DNA from: Pseudotabrizicola algicola
GTDB lineage: Bacteria; Pseudomonadota; Alphaproteobacteria; Rhodobacterales; Rhodobacteraceae
Length of the DNA stretch: 64,000 bases
Reading direction: 5' to 3'
Assembly (NCBI RefSeq): GCF_010915705.1
Contig: NZ_JAAIKE010000006.1
Location: 62,001-126,000 of the forward strand
Shown: positions 57,982 through 64,000 of the stretch, one piece after another
Numbering within the stretch: the stretch's first letter is position 1
Layout: each line of letters starts with the position of its first letter
Program-made: the position numbers and the translations under genes
Notes under the pieces: generated by a model
What the model saw: only the letters and a program-made list of their open reading frames with translations
Told to the model about the DNA's origin: nothing
Databases searched by the model: none

Positions 57982-60912
57982 TCAGCCCAGAACCGTGTCG
58001 CAGCGCTTGCACACACCGGCGTGGGTGTGGGTGCCGACATCCGGCAGGATTTGCCAGCAACGCTGGCATTTCCCGCCCGCGGCGGCGGCAAACTCGACCC
58101 CGACACCCGGAACTTCGGCAAGAGTGAAGGCTCCGGCAGGGGCCGCGCCAAAGGTGAGCGCGATAGCCGAGGTGATGGTGACCTGAGCGAGATCCACGTT
58201 TTGCAGGGCCGCTTGCAGGGCCGGATTTTCGACATGCACAACCGGAGCAGCCTCAAGCGAAGACCCGATCACCTTGGCGGTCCGCTGGACTTCCAGCGCG
58301 GCGGTCACCACGCGGCGAACCTGCCGCACCTGTGCCCATTTCGCGCCAAGCGCATCATTGCGCCAGCTTGCGGGGGTTTCCGGAATGTCGATCAGGTGGA
58401 CCGAAGACTCTGCCCCCGGAAAGCGCTCCAGCCAGACCTCTTCCATCGTGAAGACAAGGATCGGCGCGAGCCACGTCGTCAGACGGTGGTAGAGAAGGTC
58501 GAGCACGGTCCGCGCCGCACGGCGGGTCAGCGTCTGCGCCCCGTCGCAATAGAGCGTGTCCTTGATCACATCGAAGTAGAAGGCCGAAAGGTCGGTGGTG
58601 GCAAAGGTAAAGACCTTCTGGAACACGCCCTGAAAATCGTAGGCGCTGTAACCGGCGCGCACGTCGGCATCAAGTTCGGCCAGGCGGTGCAGCACCCATT
58701 GCTCCAACTCCGGCATCTCCTCGACAGGCAGCCGTTCCGCCTCGTCGAAACCATGCAACGCGCCCAGCATGTAGCGCATCGTGTTGCGCAGGCGGCGGTA
58801 GCTGTCAGCAACGCCCTTGAGGATTTCCTTTCCGATCCGCAGATCGACGGTGTAATCGCTTTGCGCGACCCAGAGCCGCAGGATATCCGCGCCGTATTCG
58901 TCGATCACCTGTTGCGGGGCCACCGTGTTGCCAAGCGACTTGGACATCTTCATGCCCTTCTCGTCCAGCGTGAACCCGTGGGTCAGCACACCGCGATAGG
59001 GCGCGCGGCCCTTGGTGCCGCAGGCTTGCAGCATGGACGAATGGAACCAGCCGCGATGCTGGTCGGTGCCTTCCAGATAAAGATCGGCAAGGCCATCCGC
59101 CGTGCCATCTTCGCGATCGCGCAGCACGAAAGCATGGGTGGAGCCGGAGTCGAACCACACATCAAGAACGTCAAAGACCTGATCGTAGTCCGCCGGATCG
59201 ACGATGCCGGCCAGCACACGCTCCTTGAACCCTTCCACATACCAGACATCGGCACCTTCCGCCTCGAAGGCGGCCGTGATGCGGGCGTTGACTTCGGCGT
59301 TGCGCAGAAGGAAGTCCGGCGCATCGGGGCGGGTGCCCTTCTTGACAAAGCAGGTCAGCGGCACGCCCCAGGCGCGTTGGCGCGACAGCACCCAGTCCGG
59401 ACGCGCTTCGATCATCGAGTGAAGCCGGTTGCGACCGGTTTGCGGGGTCCAGGTGACAAGCTGGTTGATCGAATTGAGCGCGCGCGCCCGGATCGTGTCG
59501 CCATAGCCGTCCATGCCATCGTCCAGCGGCTTGTCGATGGCCACGAACCATTGCGGCGTGTTGCGGAAGATCAGCGGGGCTTTCGACCGCCAGGAATGAG
59601 GGTAGCTGTGCTTGAGCTTGCCTTTGGCCAACAAGGCGCCGGCAGCAGCCAAGGCCTTGATGTTGGAAACATTGGCAGGGCCTTCCTTGCCATCGGGGGT
59701 CAGGATGGCCTGACCGCCGAAAACCGGAAGGTCGCTGCGATAGCTGCCGTCCGCCTCGACGTTCCACGTCATCGGCAGACCGAATTTCAGGCCCATCTGA
59801 TAGTCGTCGTCCCCGTGGCTGGGCGCGGTGTGAACAAAGCCCGTGCCTGCATCGTCGGTCACATGGTCACCCGGCAGAACAGGCACGTCATAATCCCATT
59901 CGCCCATGCCTTCGGCGATCCCGCGATAGGGATGGGCGCAGACCATGCCCTGAAGATCATCGGCACGCACGTCGCCAAGGCGACGGACCATCTCTGGACC
60001 TGCAAGCTTGGCCTGTGCGAACACGCCCTCTGCCAAAGCATCTGCGAGGATGAGACGATGGCCAATGGTAAGCGTGCTTTGCTCGGGGCGACCGATGATT
60101 TCATACAGCCCGTAAGCGATACCGGGGCCATAGGCGACGGCACGGTTCTGCGGAATGGTCCAGGGGGTGGTAGTCCAGATCACAACATCTGTCCGCGTCT
60201 TGGTGAACAGGGTATCCGTGGCCTTTACAACCGGAAAGCGCGCCCAGATCGTGTGGCTGGTGTGATCGTGATACTCGACCTCGGCCTCGGCCAAGGCAGT
60301 CTTTTCCACGGGCGACCACATCACAGGCTTGGAGCCCTGATACAGGCTGCCGTTCATCAGGAACTTCATGAACTCGTCCGCGATCACCGCTTCGGCATGG
60401 TAATCCATCGTCAGATAGGGACGGTCCCATTTGCCGGTGATGCCAAGCCGCTTGAACTCCGCGCGCTGAACATCGATCCAGCCCTCGGCGAACTTGCGAC
60501 ATTCCTGACGGAAGGCGACGACATCGACGTCATCCTTGTTCAGACCCTTGGCACGGTATTGCTCTTCGATCTTCCATTCGATCGGCAGGCCGTGGCAGTC
60601 CCAACCCGGCACATAGCGCGCATCGCGCCCCATCATCTGCTGGGACCGCACCACCATATCCTTCAGCACCTTGTTCAGCGCATGGCCGATATGGAGGTGC
60701 CCGTTGGCATAGGGAGGGCCGTCATGCAGCACAAACGGGGGGCGATCCTTGCCGCTGGCGCGCAGCCTGTCATAAACCCCGAGCCGCTCCCATCGCGCCA
60801 GCCATTCAGGCTCGCGGGCGGGAAGGCCTGCGCGCATCGCAAAGGCGGTTTCAGGCAAAAAGACGGTGTCGCGATAATCGGGGCCAGCGGTTTCGGGGGT
60901 ATCGGCGCACAT
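57982..60912 (-). CDS. ileS: Isoleucyl-tRNA synthetase
   Basis: IleRS (976 residues) charges tRNA-Ile. The class I motifs are HIGH (74-77, in NGHLHIGHALN) and KMSKSLG, and the editing domain (CP1) includes TTTPWTIPQNRAVAYGPG. The C-terminal zinc site has CQRCWQ and CKRC. The start is the ATG complementary to 60910-60912 (MCADTPETAGPDYRDTVFLP), behind AAGGAA; an ATG 32 codons upstream lacks a ribosome site. The opposite strand carries an open frame of over 1,200 codons that is a shadow. Confidence 0.97.
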   Translation of the reverse strand: MCADTPETAGPDYRDTVFLPETAFAMRAGLPAREPEWLARWERLGVYDRLRASGKDRPPFVLHDGPPYANGHLHIGHALNKVLKDMVVRSQQMMGRDARYVPGWDCHGLPIEWKIEEQYRAKGLNKDDVDVVAFRQECRKFAEGWIDVQRAEFKRLGITGKWDRPYLTMDYHAEAVIADEFMKFLMNGSLYQGSKPVMWSPVEKTALAEAEVEYHDHTSHTIWARFPVVKATDTLFTKTRTDVVIWTTTPWTIPQNRAVAYGPGIAYGLYEIIGRPEQSTLTIGHRLILADALAEGVFAQAKLAGPEMVRRLGDVRADDLQGMVCAHPYRGIAEGMGEWDYDVPVLPGDHVTDDAGTGFVHTAPSHGDDDYQMGLKFGLPMTWNVEADGSYRSDLPVFGGQAILTPDGKEGPANVSNIKALAAAGALLAKGKLKHSYPHSWRSKAPLIFRNTPQWFVAIDKPLDDGMDGYGDTIRARALNSINQLVTWTPQTGRNRLHSMIEARPDWVLSRQRAWGVPLTCFVKKGTRPDAPDFLLRNAEVNARITAAFEAEGADVWYVEGFKERVLAGIVDPADYDQVFDVLDVWFDSGSTHAFVLRDREDGTADGLADLYLEGTDQHRGWFHSSMLQACGTKGRAPYRGVLTHGFTLDEKGMKMSKSLGNTVAPQQVIDEYGADILRLWVAQSDYTVDLRIGKEILKGVADSYRRLRNTMRYMLGALHGFDEAERLPVEEMPELEQWVLHRLAELDADVRAGYSAYDFQGVFQKVFTFATTDLSAFYFDVIKDTLYCDGAQTLTRRAARTVLDLLYHRLTTWLAPILVFTMEEVWLERFPGAESSVHLIDIPETPASWRNDALGAKWAQVRQVRRVVTAALEVQRTAKVIGSSLEAAPVVHVENPALQAALQNVDLAQVTITSAIALTFGAAPAGAFTLAEVPGVGVEFAAAAGGKCQRCWQILPDVGTHTHAGVCKRCDTVLG

Positions 60913-61183
60913 AGGCGAATTCCTTGGAAAAGGGGGTGTGGAAAGGGCGGCCCGCACCGGCCGCGCAACAGGCAAAAGGCATCCCGGACGTTTCAACGAG
61001 ACCGTCAAAACTCCGGGCGACTAATTCGCGCTATGATCCGGTTCATCCACATAACGCGCCTTATACGCGGCAGATCGGCGGCGGTCCAGATCACCGCTTG
61101 CACTTGTCTTTTGTGCTGTGACTGGACCACCCCAGCCGCAGGCCCTATGCTTGGCGCGGGCAAGGGGGCAACGAGGGATCGTC

Positions 61184-61561
61184 ATGAAAGAGCCATCAGT
61201 CAACGTGCTTGGCGGCCGGTTGGAGCCTTGCTCTACCGACCCCGTGACCGGATTTTTCCGCAACGGCTGCTGCGACACAGGGCCGATGGACCGGGGCTTG
61301 CACACCGTCTGCGCGGTGATGACGGCGGAGTTTCTGGCGTTTTCAAAGTATCTCGGGAACGATCTGTCAACGCCCCGCCCCGAATATGGCTTTGCAGGGC
61401 TGAAGCCGGGGGATCGCTGGTGCCTCTGCGCAGGGCGCTTCCTTCAGGCTCACGAGGAAGGCGCGGCGCCGCAGGTCAACCTTGCCGCCACCCACAAGAT
61501 CACACTTCAAGTCGTGCCACTCGACATCCTTGCGCAATACGCGCTGCCGGAAACATCCTGA
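61184..61561 (+). CDS. DUF2237 family protein
   Basis: A 125-residue protein rich in conserved cysteines: VNVLGGRLEPCSTDPVTGFF, then RNGCCDTGPMDRGLHTVCAVM and DRWCLCAGRFLQAHEEG, then APQVNLAATHKITLQVVPL. That pattern defines DUF2237, of unknown biochemical function. The start at 61184 follows GAGGGATC. It is followed 43 bp on by a truncated hemoglobin gene on the same strand. Confidence 0.9.
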   Translation: MKEPSVNVLGGRLEPCSTDPVTGFFRNGCCDTGPMDRGLHTVCAVMTAEFLAFSKYLGNDLSTPRPEYGFAGLKPGDRWCLCAGRFLQAHEEGAAPQVNLAATHKITLQVVPLDILAQYALPETS

Positions 61562-61604
61562 TCCCCGCCTTGCGCAAAAAGCCAGAGGGGCGAAAGACCG
61601 TTCC

Positions 61605-62000
61605 ATGATCCCGCCACGCTTTCCCATCACCGTGTCCCAGATCGAGGCGACCGTGGCCGAGTTCTATGCTTGCGTGCGCGAACATCCCGGTCTGGGGCCG
61701 GTCTTTGCGCGGCATGTCACGGACTGGTCCGCGCATGAAACCAAGATTGCCCGCTTCTGGCGCAACGCCATCCTGTTCGAGCGCAGTTATGACGGCAACC
61801 CGATGGCGGCACATATGGCAGCGTGGGATGTGCGCGCGCCCATGTTTGCCGTCTGGCTCGGCCTCTTCGATTCGGTGCTGCGCCGCACCCTTCCGGCCGA
61901 AACCGCAGCCGCATGGTCGGCCCTTGCGCATCGGATCGGACGGGGAATGCACATCGCCATTCAGGATCGTGACAGCGCAGGGCCGCCCAGACTGGGCTAG
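61605..62000 (+). CDS. Truncated hemoglobin, group III-like
   Basis: A 131-residue truncated globin of group III type: VSQIEATVAEFYACVREHPGLGPVFARHV, then HETKIARFWRNAILFERSYDGNPMAAH with the proximal histidine after the PMAAH segment, and FGLFDSVLRR-like helix G (WLGLFDSVLRRTLPAETAAAW). Such proteins bind oxygen, NO or sulfide; the role here is unknown. The start at 61605 has a weak ribosome site (AGGGGCGAAAGACC). Its last bases overlap the convergent regulator's stop by 4 bp. Confidence 0.85.
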   Translation: MIPPRFPITVSQIEATVAEFYACVREHPGLGPVFARHVTDWSAHETKIARFWRNAILFERSYDGNPMAAHMAAWDVRAPMFAVWLGLFDSVLRRTLPAETAAAWSALAHRIGRGMHIAIQDRDSAGPPRLG

Positions 62001-62515
62001 GCCGCATCCGGCGCCTTCGCGGCCTGACGCACCGCCCCGTCGTCGCGCATCAGATCTTCGATGAACAAGCTCAGGAGTTGGGGCCGTCCGGTCACACCGG
62101 CCTTGCGATAGATGGCATTGGTTTGCGCCTTGATGGTGCCTTCGCTGGTGCCCCGCAACGCCGCGATTTCCGCCGTGCTCATGCCCTTGATCGAGAACAG
62201 CGCCACATCGCGTTCTGCCGGCGTAAGCCCCCATTCGTCAAAGCGTTCGCCAAGCAGGTCCATGAACGCGCCCGAGGCACGGCGCAACCGCGCCTCGGCC
62301 CGCGCGCGGTCACGGAAGCTGCGCCGCAAGACCAGCGCCCCGAGCACAAGGCCCAGCAAAAGCCCCAGTGCCGCGCCGATTTCGAGCAACTCGCGCAGTT
62401 CCCAAGCCAAGGGCGTGCTGCGCAGGCCAAGCAGCGAAGACAGGATGTCCGAAACAAAGAAAAACGCGCAGAGCGCCTGCACCACAAAGACTGCAACAAT
62501 CGCACCGCGCTGCAT
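61997..62515 (-). CDS. Membrane-anchored LuxR-type HTH regulator
   Basis: A 172-residue protein. Two N-terminal hydrophobic helices (IVAVFVVQALCAFFFVSDIL, ~5-25, and LEIGAALGLLLGLVLGALVL, ~44-63) with a 15-20-residue loop are followed by a charged helix (RRSFRDRARAEARLRRA, ~64-80) and a GerE/LuxR HTH domain (~96-155: GLTPAERDVALFSIKGMSTA, EIAALRGTSEGTIKAQTNAI). It lacks a receiver or a sensor domain. Its start is 24 bp after the end of the acidic-tailed secreted protein gene on the same strand, so the two are probably cotranscribed. Confidence 0.8.
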   Translation of the reverse strand: MQRGAIVAVFVVQALCAFFFVSDILSSLLGLRSTPLAWELRELLEIGAALGLLLGLVLGALVLRRSFRDRARAEARLRRASGAFMDLLGERFDEWGLTPAERDVALFSIKGMSTAEIAALRGTSEGTIKAQTNAIYRKAGVTGRPQLLSLFIEDLMRDDGAVRQAAKAPDAA

Positions 62516-62539
62516 CAGCCGCGCCCTTGGCCGGCAGGG

Positions 62540-62956
62540 TCACTTGTCATCATCGGAACCGCCGCCCTTGCCGCTGTTGTCCCCGTCGCCGTTATCGTCG
62601 CGGCTGTCGTCATCGCCGTCGTCGCCGCCGCGCCCCCTCCCCCGGCCACGCCCGCTGTCATCGTCTGCAGCGTCATCATCTCGGATCAGCCCGCCCCCCC
62701 CGCTGCCATCCGAAGTGACGGTCCAGAGATCGCGCAGGATCTCCCCCGTGCGGGGGTTCAGGATGATCTCGCGCCGCCCGCGCTGACTGTCGGCCAAAAT
62801 GCGCGTGCGGCCCAGCAAGGTGCGCTCGACCACGATCGAGGCAAAACCCTGTTCCTGCAACTGCTCCACCACACGCTGGGTGAAGTCCTTTGCAAAGGCA
62901 GGCTGTCCGATCAGGACAGCCCCCAAACCAAGCCCCAGAAAGCTGCGGCGCTGCAT
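62540..62956 (-). CDS. Secreted PepSY-like protein with Tat-like signal and acidic tail
   Basis: A 138-residue protein. The N-terminus MQRRSFLGLGLGAVLIGQPA has a twin-arginine (RRSFLG) signal; cleavage is likely after AFA. Residues ~24-80 resemble a PepSY domain: RVVEQLQEQGFASIVVERTL, then REIILNPRTGEILRDLWT. The remainder (~83-138) is low-complexity Asp, Gly, Arg and Ser (DDDAADDDSGRGRGRGRGGD). It shares this design with the following gene upstream, suggesting paralogy. Function unknown. Confidence 0.7.
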   Translation of the reverse strand: MQRRSFLGLGLGAVLIGQPAFAKDFTQRVVEQLQEQGFASIVVERTLLGRTRILADSQRGRREIILNPRTGEILRDLWTVTSDGSGGGGLIRDDDAADDDSGRGRGRGRGGDDGDDDSRDDNGDGDNSGKGGGSDDDK

Positions 62957-63062
62957 GTCTTCCTTTCCGGCCCTAAACGGCGCGGCCCTTGCGCCAAGTC
63001 ATTATTCTACAGAGTGAACGCCCCGGCAAGGCCGGGGCATTCTGCGACGGGCGCAAAGGGTC

Positions 63063-63596
63063 TCAGTCGTCCCCGCCGCGTCCACGACCCTTGCCACCAT
63101 CATCACCCGCACCGTCGTCCGATCCGCGACCACGCCGGTCATCACCCGCGCCATCATCAGAACCACGACCACGGCGGTCATCACCCGCGCCATCATCCGA
63201 TCCGCGACCACGGCGGTCATCACCCGCGCCATCATCCGAGCCACGACCCCGACGGTCATCACCCGCGCCATCGTCATCCGCCGCGCCATCGGCGCGCACC
63301 CGCACGAAATCGCGGTTGCGCTCGCGGATGCTGACACCGGGCATGGTGTTTTCGCCCGGACGCACCGCTTCTGCCTCGCGCTTCAAGACCGCGCCGGTTG
63401 CCCGATCCAGCACCAGTTCAAGCTTTTCGCCACCCCGGAACGCTTCCAGCTTCATCTGGGACAGGCCGCGCTTTACCTCGATGCGGGTATATCCTGCCGC
63501 CTGCAAATCCGCGACCGCCTGCTCCACCGTCAGCGCGAAGCCCATCGGTGCCGCCAGCATCAAGCCGAGAACCAGTAGTCCAACTTTCCGTATCAT
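63063..63596 (-). CDS. Secreted PepSY-like protein with 13-residue tandem repeats
   Basis: A 177-residue protein. The start is the ATG complementary to 63594-63596 (MIRKVGLLVLGLMLAAPMGFA), 7 bases behind GGAG; another ATG two codons upstream is too close to that site. After the signal peptide (~22) comes a PepSY-like part (LTVEQAVADLQAAGYTRIEV, then EKLELVLDRATGAVLKREAEA). Residues 110-161 are four identical copies of GAGDDRRGRGSDD followed by a degenerate fifth. The repeats are acidic/basic and probably disordered. It heads a minus-strand group with the other PepSY-like gene and the LuxR-type gene. Confidence 0.72.
   Translation of the reverse strand: MIRKVGLLVLGLMLAAPMGFALTVEQAVADLQAAGYTRIEVKRGLSQMKLEAFRGGEKLELVLDRATGAVLKREAEAVRPGENTMPGVSIRERNRDFVRVRADGAADDDGAGDDRRGRGSDDGAGDDRRGRGSDDGAGDDRRGRGSDDGAGDDRRGRGSDDGAGDDGGKGRGRGGDD
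63114..63269. repeat. 39-bp in-frame tandem repeat, four copies
   Basis: Four consecutive 39-bp units encode GAGDDRRGRGSDD four times inside the PepSY-like gene. They differ mostly at silent positions. A fifth unit is degenerate. Period divisible by 3, so copy changes keep the frame. Confidence 0.9.
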
Positions 63597-63777
63597 GGTC
63601 ATTCTCCGAACTCGGCCGATCCCGAGTTGTCCCCCCGACCCGGCCTGCATCGCACCCATTGGCGACACGTCCAGCAAGCCGCAACGCCATGCGGCGCACC
63701 ATTAACCGGCGGTTTAGGGTGCACCGCCTCTGCCACCGGATTACGGCCCTAAACCAAGGTTTATGCGCCTTGCAAAG

Positions 63778-63807
63778 AAAAACCCCCGCCAGCGGTGCTG
63801 GCGGGGG
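63778..63807 (-). terminator. Rho-independent terminator after trpB
   Basis: An 11-bp perfect stem (cccccgccagc at 63783-63793, gctggcggggg at 63797-63807) with a 3-base loop, followed on the minus strand by TTTTT (63778-63782). It lies 25 bp after the trpB stop and 182 bp before the start of the repeat-containing secreted gene. Confidence 0.92.
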
Positions 63808-63831
63808 CTGTGCCGTGCGATCTGCCGCGCG

Positions 63832-64000
63832 TCACACTTTCATGTCAAAACCGAGATGCTTGGCAACGGTGAAGATATCCTTGTCGCCGCGCCCGCACAT
63901 GTTCATCACGATGATATGGTCGCGCGGCAAGGTCGGTGCGATCTTCATCACATGGGCCAGCGCATGGCTCGGCTCCAGCGCCGGGATGATTCCCTCCAGC
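63832..64000 (-). CDS. trpB: Tryptophan synthase beta chain, C-terminal fragment (window edge)
   Basis: The last ~55 codons of TrpB, cut by the right edge: [20 protein letters not shown], then [20 protein letters not shown] and [12 protein letters not shown]. The GRGDKD motif contacts the PLP-bound substrate. TrpB makes tryptophan from indole and serine with TrpA. The start and the other trp genes lie outside the window. A strong terminator follows, so it is the last gene of its transcript. Confidence 0.93.
   Translation of the reverse strand, partial: LEGIIPALEPSHALAHVMKIAPTLPRDHIIVMNMCGRGDKDIFTVAKHLGFDMKV

Noticed and set aside
57751-61608. A plus-strand open frame of over 1,200 codons opposite ileS
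   Set aside because: It is antisense to a complete isoleucyl-tRNA synthetase, its translation is His/Arg-rich without any family motif, and it runs through the intergenic repeats. High G+C produces such shadows.

Overview
The window is one 64 kb stretch of a G+C-rich alphaproteobacterial chromosome, almost certainly from the family Rhodobacteraceae/Paracoccaceae. The evidence is the gene content and order: a dcw cell-wall cluster carrying a DUF2484 gene after murC, tolQRAB-pal-cpoB running into tilS and ftsH, a dnaG-rpoD pair, nrdR-ribD, a Pcs-type phosphatidylcholine synthase, and a primary sigma factor with an acidic insertion. The genus cannot be fixed from this sequence. Nearly all of the window is dense housekeeping DNA. 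I see no tRNA, rRNA, prophage, CRISPR array or classical insertion sequence. The only clearly mobile-type gene is a REP-associated (Y1, HUH-type) transposase.

Layout. 0-7.2 kb (minus strand): dcw segment ftsW, murG, murC, DUF2484, murB, ddlB, ftsQ (cut by the window edge), interrupted between DUF2484 and murB by a PRC-barrel gene and a small membrane-protein gene. 7.3-11.1 kb: DMT exporter, divergent argP/argO, a cold-shock protein and YebC. 11.2-16.4 kb: a minus-strand run of ymdB-like phosphodiesterase, DMT exporter, SLC13-RCK transporter, lipoprotein and phosphohexomutase. 16.5-19.6 kb: the DNA-damage pair lhr-type helicase and pdeM. 19.7-22.6 kb: one-carbon genes fhs, chorismate mutase and folD. 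22.8-26.7 kb: MOSC protein, ftsH, tilS. 26.7-33.7 kb: tol-pal, with a RAYT transposase, REP palindromes and a five-copy 38-bp tandem array lodged between ybgC and tolQ. 33.7-41.8 kb: creA, dnaG, rpoD, small genes, nrdR-ribD. 41.8-45.1 kb: ruvC-ruvA-htpX-ruvB. 45.5-50.5 kb: DUF1127 protein, an L11 methyltransferase with a duplicated N-terminal domain, flavoprotein, msrA, MFS transporter. 50.7-55.5 kb: transporter, pcs, xerC, DUF484, asparaginase, fructose-6-P aldolase. 55.6-60.9 kb: priA and ileS, convergent. 61.2-63.6 kb: DUF2237 protein, truncated hemoglobin, then a minus-strand group of two secreted PepSY-like proteins with Asp/Arg/Gly tails followed by a membrane-anchored LuxR-type regulator. 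The last bases hold the 3' end of trpB.

The best leads for something undescribed are: (1) the two PepSY-like secreted proteins plus the membrane-tethered LuxR regulator at the right end; (2) the RAYT/REP/38-bp-array unit splitting ybgC from tolQ, with an apparent promoter left in front of tolQ; (3) the tandem duplication of the substrate-recognition domain of PrmA; (4) a dispersed intergenic repeat family found at several gene ends, one copy of which appears to encode the C-terminus of a lipoprotein. All functional statements rest on reading motifs by eye. No database search was run.
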